A DNA stretch of 29,118 bases from Sphingopyxis sp. (GCA_012035435.1 JAAUPH010000004.1:1-29118); one strand, 5' to 3'. Shown: positions 1 to 7,961, numbered from the stretch's first letter. Notes: generated from the letters alone by a model not told the origin. A program made the numbers and translations.

Positions 1-2
1 AG

Positions 3-484
3 AAGATCGACAGGAACTCGTTTACCGAGTTCAACCCAGAGAGCATCGCCAGCCGCATCCTGGGCATGGGCGATGTGCTGGAACTCGTGCGCCGCGCCGA
101 GGAAATGTACGACGAGGAAGAGGCGATCAAACTCCAGAAGAAATGATGGAGAACAAATTCTCGCTGCAAGACTTCCTCGATCAGTTGCAGAAGATTCGGC
201 GAATGGGGTCGATTACGCAGTTGTTGGGCATGATCCCCGGCATGAGCAAGATGCAGCTCCAGGGCCAGATCAACAACGAGGATATTGAAATCCGCATCAA
301 AAAGGTGGAAGCGATTCTGCACTCGATGACGCGACAGGAACGGGAAACCCCCAAAGTGCTCGACAAAGGGCCGACGGCGTTCAATCGCAAGAAACGAATT
401 GCCAAAGGCAGCGGCGTTGACGTGCGGGATGTGAATGAAGTTCTGGATCAGTACAAGCAGATGCAAAACTCATGGGAGAGCTGA
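3..484 (+). CDS. ffh: Signal recognition particle protein Ffh, C-terminal part (5' truncated by window edge, one frame break)
   Basis: Ffh is the GTPase of the signal recognition particle; it binds 4.5S RNA and signal peptides and brings ribosomes to the membrane. Only the end of the GTPase domain and the M domain are here. The frame from base 3 carries the conserved ASRILGMGDV motif, then hits a stop after LQKK at the AAA run at 141-143. A shifted frame from 143 continues with FSLQDFLDQL, the methionine-rich GMIPGMSKM region and the RKKRIAKGSG RNA-binding helix, and stops at 484. One extra A restores a single protein, so I read this as a 1-base deletion error. The base composition and the partner S16 gene differ from the sphingomonad rest of the window, so the fragment probably comes from another organism. 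The identification is firm; the taxon is not. Confidence 0.93.
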   Translation, partial: DRQELVYRVQPREHRQPHPGHGRCAGTRAPRRGNVRRGRGDQTPEEMMENKFSLQDFLDQLQKIRRMGSITQLLGMIPGMSKMQLQGQINNEDIEIRIKKVEAILHSMTRQERETPKVLDKGPTAFNRKKRIAKGSGVDVRDVNEVLDQYKQMQNSWES

Positions 485-566
485 AAAAAAGGCCGCTTCC
501 CAAAAAATCCCCCGGTATGCCAACGCTGCCGGGTATGTAATCATCAACAGGAGCCAATAAAAACAC

Positions 567-764
567 ATGGTTAAACTTCGCCTGGCCCGTATCGGCCTCA
601 AGAAACAACCCGTCTATCGTATTGTTGCCATCGACGAACGCAATGCTCGTAATGGCAAGCCGATTGAAATTCTCGGCCAGTACAATCCGCGCACCCGCCC
701 TTCAACGGAAATGCTCGATGAAGGGCGCGCCCTCTATTGGTTGAGCGTTGGCGCACAGCCGAGC
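567..764 (+). CDS. rpsP: 30S ribosomal protein S16, N-terminal 66 residues, truncated at a chimeric join
   Basis: S16 is a small-subunit ribosomal protein. The ATG at 567 follows an AGGAG-type ribosome-binding site (around 550) and begins MVKLRLARIGLKKQP, followed by IGQYNPRT-like and ALYWLSVGAQPS motifs, the classic S16 core. After residue 66 the S16 sequence stops abruptly, and the open frame carries on as a thiolase-like protein to 2021. A normal S16 is about 80-100 residues, so the last 15-30 are missing. Order ffh-rpsP is common in bacteria, which supports the two genes being neighbours in the source genome. Alphaproteobacterial S16 proteins have a different N-terminus, so this part is not from the same organism as the remainder of the window. 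Confidence 0.9.
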
Positions 765-2021
765 GTCAACTATCAATCCGACGCTCCGCACGGCGACACG
801 CCCATACGGTTGCTGAACGAAGCCGCTAACCGGATCGGGGCGGGCGAGATTAAGCTGGCTGCGGTGGTTGGTGCCGAGGCGCTGCGCACTGCAGCGGGGC
901 GCGCGGCCAAGGCGGCAAGCGGCGAGGATAAAAGCTATAGCGCCATCCGCAAGGTGGCGACGCGGCAGGAGCCCAATTTTGCGCAGGCGCATGGACTGGT
1001 CGCGCCGGTTGACGTTTATCCGCTGTATGAAAATGCGGGGCGGGCGGCCTATGGCCAGACATTGGCCGAGGCGCAGTCAGAGAGTGCGGCGATCTGGTCG
1101 CAGATGAGCCAAGTTGCGGCGACCAATGACGCGTCCTGGATCCGTAAAGCGGTAGCGCCGGAAATGGTGCTGGCAAGCGGCGAAGGAAACCGCCCGATCG
1201 CGTTCCCCTATAACAAGCTGATGGTTGCCAATAGCTCGGTCAATCAGGGCGCGGGGTTCATTGTCGCGAGCCTGGCCGAAGCGCGCCGCCGCGGCGTGCC
1301 CGAAGACCGCATCATTTATGTCGGCATGGGTGCCGCGGCGAAGGAGTCAGGCAGCATATTGAAGCGCGACCGCTATGACCGGTCGGTGAGCATGGACACC
1401 AGCATCCACCGGACGCTGGAACTGAACCAGATGACGGCAGCAGATTTCGATTTCGCTGAACTGTACAGCTGCTTTCCGTGCGTCCCCAAAATGGCGCGGC
1501 GGACGCTGGGCTGGCCGCTGGATCGCGCGGCGACGGTCTTTGGCGGGCTGACCTTTGGTGGCGGGCCGATCGCCAATTATATGAGCCATGCGGTGGTTTC
1601 GATGGTGAATAGGCTGCGGACCGAGGGGCGTACCGGGTTCCTGTTTGCAAACGGCGGCTTTGCAACCGACAATCACTGCATTTTACTGTCGAACGAGCCG
1701 ATTGCGGCGGCACGGTTTCCGCAAGACTTCGATTATCAGGCCGAAGCGGATGCGGCGCGCGCGTCCATTCCGCCGCTGCATGAAGATTATGTGGGGCCGG
1801 GTGTGGTTGAGACTTACACCGTTTTTTACAGGCGTGACGGGGCGCCGCGGGCCGGGGTGGTGGTTGTATCGACGCCGGCGGGTGCGCGAACGCTGGCGCA
1901 TGTTGATGTTGCCGATGCAGCCATGGTGGCGTTTTTGACCGATGGGATCATTGAGCCGGTTGGGAGTGTTGGCGCTATCGTGGTGGATCAAGAAGGACGG
2001 CGGATTTGGCGGCGGGGTTAG
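765..2021 (+). CDS. Acetyl-CoA acetyltransferase-like (thiolase-like, TLP1-type) protein, N-terminus missing
   Basis: A thiolase-fold protein of the acetyl-CoA acetyltransferase / SCP2-thiolase-like group, probably acting on acyl-CoA in fatty-acid or sterol breakdown. Visible are VNYQSDAPHGDTP and the VVGAEAL strand of the thiolase N-domain, ELYSCFPCVP (a candidate for the C-domain active-site region), and the FGGLTFGGGPIANY and FANGGFATDNHC stretches. After about residue 400 of the open frame comes an extra beta-rich domain (ETYTVFYRRDG to DGIIEPVGSVG) like the additional C-terminal domain of type-1 thiolase-like proteins. The first 80-100 residues expected for the family are replaced by S16 sequence. 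From here on codon use is GC-rich. The substrate cannot be deduced. The gene converges with the quinone oxidoreductase gene at 2111. Confidence 0.8.
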   Translation, partial: VNYQSDAPHGDTPIRLLNEAANRIGAGEIKLAAVVGAEALRTAAGRAAKAASGEDKSYSAIRKVATRQEPNFAQAHGLVAPVDVYPLYENAGRAAYGQTLAEAQSESAAIWSQMSQVAATNDASWIRKAVAPEMVLASGEGNRPIAFPYNKLMVANSSVNQGAGFIVASLAEARRRGVPEDRIIYVGMGAAAKESGSILKRDRYDRSVSMDTSIHRTLELNQMTAADFDFAELYSCFPCVPKMARRTLGWPLDRAATVFGGLTFGGGPIANYMSHAVVSMVNRLRTEGRTGFLFANGGFATDNHCILLSNEPIAAARFPQDFDYQAEADAARASIPPLHEDYVGPGVVETYTVFYRRDGAPRAGVVVVSTPAGARTLAHVDVADAAMVAFLTDGIIEPVGSVGAIVVDQEGRRIWRRG

Positions 2022-2054
2022 GCTGTAGCGTGATGAAGTCGGATTGAATCAACC

Positions 2055-2083
2055 TGTGATCCGCGCTTTCGCGGGGATGACAT
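2055..2083. repeat. REP-like palindrome between convergent genes
   Basis: The stretch contains an imperfect inverted repeat, GTGATCCGCG-CTTT-CGCGGGGATGACA, of the kind seen as scattered REP-type units (GTCATCCCCGCGAAAGCG...) in proteobacterial intergenic DNA. It lies between the ends of the thiolase-like gene (2021) and the oxidoreductase gene (2111). The hairpin could stop or stabilise transcripts from both sides, but there is no clear T tract, so I do not call it a terminator. Confidence 0.55.
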
Positions 2084-2110
2084 AATGGACAGGCCTGATC
2101 TCATTGCGCT

Positions 2111-3097
2111 CTACCCTCTAGGTAGCAGCACAACCTTCCCCACCACCTCCCGGTTTGCGAGCATGTCAAAGCCTTTGCGCCACTGGCTGAGTGGTAGTGC
2201 GGCATGGACATGTGGCCTGATTGCCCCGCTCGCGGCCAGCGCATCGATGGCGGCGAGATTATCCGCGCCGCGTTCCGGGAAGCGGCGGCCATATTCCCCG
2301 GCTCGGATGCCCATCACCGAAAAACCCTTTATCAACGGGATGTTGGCATTGACGCTGGGTATGCGGCCTGAGGTGAATCCGACCACCAGCAGCCGCCCGT
2401 CGAATGCTATGCAGCGGCAGCTTTCATCAAACGCGTCGCCGCCGACGGGGTCAACGATAATGTCGGCGCCTGCCCCGCCAGTAATCTCCTTCACCGCATC
2501 GCGGAAGCCCGGCGCGCTGTCGATAACCACGTCGGGGGCATAGAGGCGAGCGATTGCGGCGCGTTTCTGAGGCGAGGCGCTTGTCGCGATGACGTGCGCG
2601 CCAAGATGGCGGGCGAGGTCAACGCAGGCGAGGCCGACGCCGCCTGCTGCACCATGGACGAGCACCCATTCGCCCGGCTGCAAAGCCGCACGCCGCACCA
2701 AAGCGACCCAAGCAGTGAGGTAGGCGGCGCGGTAGGATGCCGCCTCTGCCCAGTCGAGTGCGGCGGGTTTGGGCCTTGCAGCGTCGGCGGGGACACAGAT
2801 ATAGTCGGCCATGCAGCCCGAGCGATGGCCCGCCACAATCGCTTCACCGATGCGCGCCGGATCAACGCCATCGCCCACCGCGTCGATCAACCCAGCGCAT
2901 TCGATGCCCGCAATGAAGGGCGAGGGCGGCCGAAACTGATATTCTCCCCGCATCATCAGCAGGTCGGGGAAGTTAATCGCGGCAGCGTGCACCGCGATGC
3001 GGACTTCGCCAGCCGCGGGTTGAGGCCGCGCGACCTCCATCAACACGCAGCCGCCATAGTTGGCGGCGAGCGCGCTGACCGTGAGCGCCTGCATCAT
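2111..3097 (-). CDS. NADPH:quinone oxidoreductase family protein (zinc-free MDR)
   Basis: A medium-chain dehydrogenase/reductase of the quinone oxidoreductase type, expected to reduce a quinone or an enone with NADPH. The N-terminal GroES-like domain has the family pattern AAINFPDLLMMRGEYQ and FIAGIECAG; the Rossmann part has VHGAAGGVGLACVDLA, then DPVGGDAFDES, and the chain ends VVGKVVLLPRG. The cysteine ligands for catalytic or structural zinc are absent. Length is 328 residues, normal for the family. I chose the double ATG just behind the phosphatase stop; the open frame extends further upstream but is antisense-free shadow of the phosphatase gene. With 4 bp between them the two genes are probably co-transcribed. 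The physiological substrate is unknown. Confidence 0.85.
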   Translation of the reverse strand: MMQALTVSALAANYGGCVLMEVARPQPAAGEVRIAVHAAAINFPDLLMMRGEYQFRPPSPFIAGIECAGLIDAVGDGVDPARIGEAIVAGHRSGCMADYICVPADAARPKPAALDWAEAASYRAAYLTAWVALVRRAALQPGEWVLVHGAAGGVGLACVDLARHLGAHVIATSASPQKRAAIARLYAPDVVIDSAPGFRDAVKEITGGAGADIIVDPVGGDAFDESCRCIAFDGRLLVVGFTSGRIPSVNANIPLIKGFSVMGIRAGEYGRRFPERGADNLAAIDALAASGAIRPHVHAALPLSQWRKGFDMLANREVVGKVVLLPRG

Positions 3098-3101
3098 GCC
3101 A

Positions 3102-5030
3102 TCAGCCGCCAATTGAGCCGCCATCGCCGCGCCGGATCGCCACGATGCTGGGGCGCGGGGGCATGCCGGGGCGAAAATCTGGCCAGCGGGTTGAAGGGTT
3201 TTCAAAGCTGGTCGGATTGGCTTCATCACCTTCGCCGGGATGCTGGACCGCGACAAACAAGGTGTTGCCGCCGGGCGTGAAGCGCGGGCCGCATAGTTCA
3301 GCGCCGACGGGGCAGCGGTAAAAATGGCGTCCCGTACCCCTGCCAGCGCCTTCGGTTTCGAGCGCCCACAGGCCATCGGCGGCTCCGGTGGCGTCATTGC
3401 CGTCAGTGGATACCCACAGGCGGCCCTGCGGGTCGATGGCACAATTGTCCGGGCTGCCAAACCACCCATCGGCACTGGTTGCCGGGTTCCAGCTGGCCCC
3501 GACTGCCGCATTAAGGGGATCACCGCACCGGACCAATATTTCCCAGCGTGAGCTGGTTGCGGTGAAATCGCCGCCAGGCTCGCGGATTTCGATGATGTGG
3601 CCAAATCGGTTGTCAGCGCGGGGGTTGGCCGCATTGACCTGATCAGCCTTGCGGCGATTGTTGTTGGTCAGCATCACCCAGACGCGCCCGCTGCGCGGGT
3701 CGGGCTCGACATCTTCGGGGCGGTCCATCGGGGTGGCGCCGAGCAGGTCGCCCGCCCGCCGCGCCTCTATCACCACATCGGCCTGACTGGCGAAGCCATT
3801 GACGAGCGTGAGCGGACCAAAGCCGTGGACGAGCGGAAGCCATTGAACCGTGCCATCGGCGTCGAAGCGGGCGACATAGAGTGTGCCGTCATCGAGCAGA
3901 TCGCGGTTGGCGGCACGATCATTCGGATTATATCGTGCCTTAGTCACAAATTTATAAACATAATCAAATCTTTGATCATCGCCCATATAGAGAACGACGC
4001 GGCCATCGGGTGCGATCACCGTCTCGGCGCCTTCATGCTTGAAGCGGCCGAGCGCAGTGCGTTTCTTGGGCTTGGCGGCGGGATCGAGCGGGTCGATTTC
4101 GACGATCCAGCCATAACGATTGGGTTCATTGGGCTCTTTCGCGACATTGTAGCGGTCGTCGAAGCGCCCCCATTGATAGGCTCCGCCCGGCACGCCCATG
4201 CGTTTATGGTTCGCGGTTTCAGGATGGCCAAGAGGCACCTCGCCCATGAAGTTGAGGTTCACATTTTCCTCCGCCGACAACCATGTACCCCACGGGGTGA
4301 TGCCCCCGGCGCAATTGTTGAACATGCCCGCAACCGTCCTTCCGGCGGGGTCAGCGCTGGTGCGCATCCGTGGATGGCCTGCCGCCGGGCCGCTGATCGT
4401 CATCAGTGTAGTGTCGGCGGTGACACGGCGATTATATTTTGAGTCGACGACCACCGACCATGTTTCGCCGCGCCGCGCGACTTCAACGACGCTGCCGCCG
4501 TGGGCGGCCATTTCAGTCCTGCAGGCCCCCTCGGTCATCGATTGCGGATAGCTGGCTGCGACGCCGGGGAACATGATGAGTGTCGAGGTATATTCATGAT
4601 TGACGCACAGCAGCCCGCGCTCGTCGGCGTCGCCCTTGGGAAGTGGGACATAGCCCAGAAAGTCGTTGTTGTACCCGAACTGCCGCCGTTGTTTTTCAGC
4701 CGTCTGCGCCATTGGGTCAAAGGTTGGACTGTCGGCGAACAACGGATCGCCCCAGCGGATCAGCACGTCTGCGCGGTAGCCCGCAGCGACATGGTGGGTT
4801 TCATCGAGCCCACGCACGAGTTCGGGGAAGTCGAAGGGCTTTGCCGCAGCAGCCGGGGCAGTGGTCACACTACTTGCCGAATCGCCAACGGTCGCGCAGC
4901 CGGTCAACGCAAACGCGCCGAGGCCGCCTATCACTGCGCGGCGCGACAGGCGTTGTTCGATGATGTCGCCAATCGTCTCCACGCCCTGGGCTATGCGGGG
5001 GTTGCTGGTGATATTCTCGCTGGTGTCCAT
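3102..5030 (-). CDS. PhoX/DUF839 family phosphatase, Tat-exported, possible lipoprotein
   Basis: A PhoX-type (DUF839) protein; characterised members are Ca/Fe-dependent periplasmic alkaline phosphatases releasing phosphate from organic esters. From the ATG at 5030 the protein has about 642 residues. Residues 29-45 read LSRRAVIGGLGAFALTGC: a twin arginine plus a lipobox-like LTGC, suggesting Tat export and perhaps lipid anchoring. Conserved blocks follow: CVNHEYTSTLIM, FNNCAGGITPWGTW with SAEEN, GRFKHEGAE, MGDDQRFDYVYKF and MDRPEDVEPDPRSGRVW. A GTG at 5045 and another ATG at 5033 are in frame; I prefer 5030 because of family N-termini, although no strong SD is visible. A Pho-box-like site lies about 50 bp upstream. 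Family is sure; enzymatic activity is inferred. Confidence 0.88.
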   Translation of the reverse strand: MDTSENITSNPRIAQGVETIGDIIEQRLSRRAVIGGLGAFALTGCATVGDSASSVTTAPAAAAKPFDFPELVRGLDETHHVAAGYRADVLIRWGDPLFADSPTFDPMAQTAEKQRRQFGYNNDFLGYVPLPKGDADERGLLCVNHEYTSTLIMFPGVAASYPQSMTEGACRTEMAAHGGSVVEVARRGETWSVVVDSKYNRRVTADTTLMTISGPAAGHPRMRTSADPAGRTVAGMFNNCAGGITPWGTWLSAEENVNLNFMGEVPLGHPETANHKRMGVPGGAYQWGRFDDRYNVAKEPNEPNRYGWIVEIDPLDPAAKPKKRTALGRFKHEGAETVIAPDGRVVLYMGDDQRFDYVYKFVTKARYNPNDRAANRDLLDDGTLYVARFDADGTVQWLPLVHGFGPLTLVNGFASQADVVIEARRAGDLLGATPMDRPEDVEPDPRSGRVWVMLTNNNRRKADQVNAANPRADNRFGHIIEIREPGGDFTATSSRWEILVRCGDPLNAAVGASWNPATSADGWFGSPDNCAIDPQGRLWVSTDGNDATGAADGLWALETEGAGRGTGRHFYRCPVGAELCGPRFTPGGNTLFVAVQHPGEGDEANPTSFENPSTRWPDFRPGMPPRPSIVAIRRGDGGSIGG

Positions 5031-5082
5031 CATGTCACATCTCACTTTTCACGAATCTGAAAACGCCTCAGGGCAGGCGAGG

Positions 5083-5100
5083 ATGACGATTATGTGACGG
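5083..5100 (-). promoter_or_regulatory. Candidate Pho box (PhoB site) before the PhoX-type gene
   Basis: On the minus strand the 18 bases read CCGTCAC-ATAA-TCGTCAT. Against the PhoB consensus CTGTCAT-AWAW-CTGTCAT each 7-base half matches at 5 of 7 positions and the AT spacer fits. The site lies between the end of the nitroreductase gene and the phosphatase start, at a distance suited to activation. A GC hairpin (5064-5079) sits just downstream of it. The match is by eye only. Confidence 0.5.
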
Positions 5101-5108
5101 CGCATGTG

Positions 5109-5779
5109 TCAGAAGCCAACAAAAGTTGCTGCTTCATTCACCGATTTGCGCTCGGACACTACGGCGTTGGCGGGGAAATCATCATCGGGCCAGCCGAGCG
5201 CGATGCTTTTCATGATCACCTGATCCTCTGCGATTCCGGCATGTTCGCGCACGACGGGCGATTGCATGATCCCCTGGCTGTTGATGACGGTGCCCAGCCC
5301 GCGCGACCAGGCGGCGTTGACCAGCGCCGTTGCCACGGCACCGCAATCGAACGGCGTATCATCGCTGCCGTCCAATACCCGGTCATAGGTGATGATCACG
5401 CACACCGGCGCGTCAACTGGCGAAAGCCCCGCAGCACCCAATCCTGCCGCCGTTCGGCATCCTCACGGGCGATGCCCATCGCCGCAAACAGTTGTTTGGC
5501 GACGCCGATTTGCCGTTCGCGGTGTTGATCGGCAAAGGGCGGGCCGGTGCGAAATTCGCGCGATTGCGGCACACCCGCGACCATCCGTTCAGTATTGCCC
5601 GCGCGGATGCGATCCAGCGGTTCGCCGGTAATGACGTAGAAATTATAGGGCTGGGTATTCATCGACGACGGCGAGCGCATCGCCAGCGCAAGAATTTCCT
5701 CGATGAGTTTGCGCGGCACCGGATCAGGTTTGTAGCCCCGGATGCTGCGGCGACCGAGGATAACGTCGTCAAATGTCAT
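5109..5779 (-). CDS. Nitroreductase family protein (one frame break)
   Basis: An FMN-dependent nitroreductase-fold enzyme using NAD(P)H on nitroaromatics, quinones or similar acceptors. The N-terminal part has GRRSIRGYKPDPVP (FMN-binding RRSIR motif), LALAMRSPSSMNTQPY and FYVITG; the C-terminal part has DAPVCVIITYDR, FDCGAVATALVNAAWSRGLG and SIALGWPDDDFP. These lie in two overlapping frames; adding one A at 5415-5416 joins them as FRQF-DAPV, giving about 223 residues, the normal length. I therefore treat the break as a consensus error and not a pseudogene. The start at 5779 agrees with family N-termini. The gene is upstream of and on the same strand as the PhoX-type gene, but the gap holds a promoter-like site, so co-transcription is uncertain. 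Confidence 0.82.
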
Positions 5780-5843
5780 GCTGTGCCCCCGTTTGTTCGG
5801 TCCTGCCTTGCACGGTTAATGGGCGGATGATCAAGCAGGGAAA

Positions 5844-5934
5844 TGGCGGAGCGGGAGGGATTCGAACCCTCGATGGGCTTTTGACCCATACTCACTTTCC
5901 AGGCGAGCGCCTTCGACCACTCGGCCACCGCTCC
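5844..5934 (-). tRNA. tRNA-Ser (anticodon GGA), CCA encoded
   Basis: The minus strand folds as a class II tRNA: acceptor GGAGCGG paired with CCGCTCC, D-arm GGCCGAGTGG, anticodon loop with GGA in CTGGAAA, a long variable arm (GTATGGGTCAAAAGCCCATC) and the T-arm GGGTTCGAATCCC, ending G-CCA. The long variable arm and the GGA anticodon identify serine (UCC/UCU codons). Length with CCA is 91 bases. Confidence 0.96.
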
Positions 5935-6016
5935 GCATTGCTTGGAACGATGCGCCCTAATGCGCTGAGTCCAAGCTGGCAAGAGTGAGCCTACGTCTCC
6001 AACCGGCCCGTCTTTG

Positions 6017-6086
6017 CTGAGCCTGTCGAAGCACCGGCCTTTCTTGCATCTTCGCCAGGAAAGAACGACCCTTCGACAAGCTCAGG
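6017..6086. repeat. Inverted repeat, CTTCGACAAGCTCAG type
   Basis: The arms CTGAGCCTGTCGAAG (6017-6031) and CTTCGACAAGCTCAG (6072-6086 region) are inverted copies with one mismatch, about 40 bases apart. This motif is one I associate with intergenic spacers of sphingomonad genomes. It fills most of the gap between tRNA-Ser and the isomerase gene. No coding sequence is apparent in 5935-6134. Confidence 0.7.
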
Positions 6087-6134
6087 GTAGGCGGTTAAGG
6101 TAGGATGGCTAGGGTCAAACGGAGAGGGCAGGGC

Positions 6135-7159
6135 ATGAAGAAACTGTTGCTGGCAATGGGCGTGGTGGCGTGTGCAATTTCCGCAAGCTTTGCCCAAACC
6201 CCGCCTGCCCCTGCGCCATCACCCGGCGAAATTGTTGCTGCCGCCCCGGCGAGCGACTGGACCGCGATTGCGGCATCGGACCTGCTGGTAATGGACCTCG
6301 ATGCCCAGGCCCGCGTGGGCCGCGCCGCGTGGTCATCCAGCTGATACCCGCGCCGTTCAGCCAGGGGTGGGCCGGCAACATCCGCAAGCTCGCCGCCGCT
6401 CAATGGTGGGACGGCACCAGCATCAACCGGGTGCAGGACAATTATGTCGTCCAATGGGGCGATGCGACCGAGAAGAAGGTGCTGCCGGAAGGGCTTAAGG
6501 TGATGGGCGAGACAGAGTATGTGCTCGCCCCAAATACTTCCGAATACGTCGCATTTCGCAACACCATGCTGGCCAACCTCATTCGCATGTTTCCAAAGGA
6601 TCATCAAAAGGAGCTAATCGATGAGAAAGGTCAGGTCGTGGCGTCGCAGCTCAACCAGTTCCCCGCACTCTTCAGGATAAAGGACTCCTATTCTGACGGA
6701 GCCTATTGGATCGAAGGCTGGGCAATCTCGTTCAAAGGGGACGGCGTCGCGCCCGTCCATTGCTACGGCATGGTCGGCGTGGGCCGCAATCTGTCGCCCG
6801 ACACCGGCAGCGGGGCCGAGCTTTACACCGTTATCGGCCATGCTCCGCGCCATCTCGATCGCAACATCGCGCTGGTCGGGCGGGTGATCGAGGGGATTGA
6901 GCATCTGTCCAGCCTGCCGCGCGGCACCGGTGCGCTGGGCTTTTACGAGAAGGAAGAAGAGCGCGTGCCGATATTGTCGGTGCGGATCGGCACTGAAATC
7001 GCCGACCTGCCCGCATTCGAATATCTGTCCCCCGAAGGCACGACCTTCGCCAAATATGCCGATGCGCGCGCCAACCGGCGCGATCCCTTTTTCAATGTGC
7101 CTGCAGGGGGTGCGGATATTTGCAATATTCCCGTGCCGGTGCGACGGCGGGCGGGGTGA
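6135..7159 (+). CDS. Secreted cyclophilin-type peptidylprolyl isomerase (one frame break)
   Basis: Cyclophilins interconvert cis and trans proline peptide bonds; an exported one would help fold periplasmic proteins. The start at 6135 follows GGAGAGGGCAG and begins MKKLLLAMGVVACAISASFA, a signal peptide probably cut before QTPP. After a proline-rich linker the frame breaks near the GGG run at 6317-6319; one added G joins RVG to PRRVVIQLIPAPFSQG. The second part has NIRKLAAAQWWDG, INRVQDNYVVQWGD and the late HAPRHLDRNIALVGRVIEG segment in which HLDRN-IALVGRV-EG matches the family. The repaired protein is about 341 residues, longer than a minimal cyclophilin owing to an insert around residues 120-200, as in related alphaproteobacterial proteins. 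Family call is good; substrates unknown. Confidence 0.82.
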
Positions 7160-7160
7160 C

Positions 7161-7322
7161 CTCCTCTCCCGTTGGGAGAGGGTTGCGCAGACTTGGCAGC
7201 TTGCTGCCTAGTCGTAGCTGGGTGAGGGGATCTGTCCCGCGAGGAATGGAAACCCTCACCAACTTCGCCTAGGCGCTGAAGCGCCAAGGCTTCGTATCCT
7301 CTCCCATAGAGAGAGGGGAGGG
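7161..7322. repeat. Compound palindromic intergenic element with nested hairpins
   Basis: Five small palindromes are packed in about 160 bases: CCTCTCCC-GTT-GGGAGAGG (7163-7181), GGCAGC-TT-GCTGCC (7195-7208), GGTGAGGG (7221-7228) with CCCTCACC (7253-7260), GGCGCT-GA-AGCGCC (7272-7285) and an imperfect CCTCTCCCATAGAGAGAGG (7298-7316). The order is roughly mirror-symmetric about 7240. It resembles mobile palindromic units seen between genes of sphingomonads. It carries no ORF. Its purine-rich right end abuts the DUF1905 start codon. Confidence 0.75.
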
Positions 7323-7326
7323 GCGC

Positions 7327-7647
7327 ATGACCGAGACATACAGGGTCACCACAACTTTATGGCTGTGGACCACCGACAAGGCGCCTGCTTCATGGCATTT
7401 CCTGACGATCAGCGGCCAAGCGGCCGATGATATTCATGCGACCGCGCTGATGCGCCGGATGGAGGGCGGGCAAAAGCGTGGCTGGGGATCGATCAAGGTA
7501 GTGGCGACCATTGGCGCGACCCGCTGGAGCACATCCATATTTCCCGCGAAAGACGCCAAGGGCTGGTTGCTGCCGGTCAAGGCGGCCGTGCGCAAAGCCG
7601 AAGCTATCGTGGTCGGGGACGACGTGACCGTTACGGTCAATCTTTAG
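7327..7647 (+). CDS. DUF1905 domain-containing protein
   Basis: A 106-residue protein matching the DUF1905 family, small beta-barrel-like proteins of unknown function. Recognisable features are the start TTTLWLWTTDKAPASWHFL, the middle MRRMEGGQKRGWGSIKVVATIG, the IFPAKDAKGWLLPVKAAVRK block and the end VVGDDVTVTVNL. There is no signal peptide or membrane helix, so it is probably cytoplasmic. The ATG at 7327 is preceded directly by GAGAGGGGAGGGGCGC, whose AGGGGAGG part can serve as the ribosome-binding site; that tract belongs to the palindromic element next door. Its end overlaps by 11 bases the end of the convergent small gene at 7637. No function is proposed. Confidence 0.85.
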   Translation: MTETYRVTTTLWLWTTDKAPASWHFLTISGQAADDIHATALMRRMEGGQKRGWGSIKVVATIGATRWSTSIFPAKDAKGWLLPVKAAVRKAEAIVVGDDVTVTVNL

Positions 7648-7834
7648 GCGGCGGCGCTTTTGCATCGCGGGCCTGAGCCTTGCGTTTGCGCAGATTTTCG
7701 CGCAGCGCTTCGGCCAAACGTTCTTCGCGGGCTTTGTCAGTAGGGGGCGGGGGCTGAGCCATAAATCGCATTTGCTGTGCAGCGGCCCAGTTCGTCAAGT
7801 CCTGTGGGTTGACAGGCGGGTACCTCCCCGCCAT
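7637..7834 (-). CDS. Small hypothetical protein, 65 residues
   Basis: I do not recognise a named family. The protein begins MAGRYPPVNPQDLTNWAAA, has a central proline patch (AQPPPPTDKA), then a strongly charged helix (REERLAEALRENLRKRKAQ) and a lysine/proline tail. The style, an N-terminal PPVNPQDL-type segment with a basic helix, looks like a conserved short alphaproteobacterial protein and not noise; GC-rich third positions support coding. No clear SD precedes the ATG at 7834. It converges with the DUF1905 gene, overlapping by 11 bases. Possible role in nucleic-acid or protein contact is only a guess from the basic helix. Confidence 0.55.
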   Translation of the reverse strand: MAGRYPPVNPQDLTNWAAAQQMRFMAQPPPPTDKAREERLAEALRENLRKRKAQARDAKAPPPKD

Positions 7835-7880
7835 AGGCCGCGCCTGTCCAGACCCCGCACCGGCGGCGTCCGGCCCGGTT

Positions 7881-7955
7881 GCTGCTGTAGCTCAGTGGTA
7901 GAGCGCGTCATTGGTAATGACGAGGTCGGGAGTTCAATCCTCCCCAGCAGCACCA
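7881..7955 (+). tRNA. tRNA-Thr (anticodon GGT), CCA encoded
   Basis: Cloverleaf on the plus strand: acceptor GCTGCTG paired with CAGCAGC, D-arm GCTCAGTGGTAGAGC, anticodon stem TCATT with GGT in the loop, and T-arm GGGAGTTCAATCCTCCC, ending A-CCA. The GGT anticodon reads ACC/ACU threonine codons. The end lies 6 bases from the stop of the convergent LysR gene. Confidence 0.96.
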
Positions 7956-7961
7956 GCATCT

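Noticed and set aside
567..2021. A 484-residue S16-thiolase fusion protein
   Set aside because: Both halves lack their natural boundary at the join and differ in taxon-like style and composition; treated as a chimera.
2594..3280. A 228-codon plus-strand frame opposite the quinone oxidoreductase start
   Set aside because: Overlaps two conserved minus-strand genes and shows no domain or plausible start signal.
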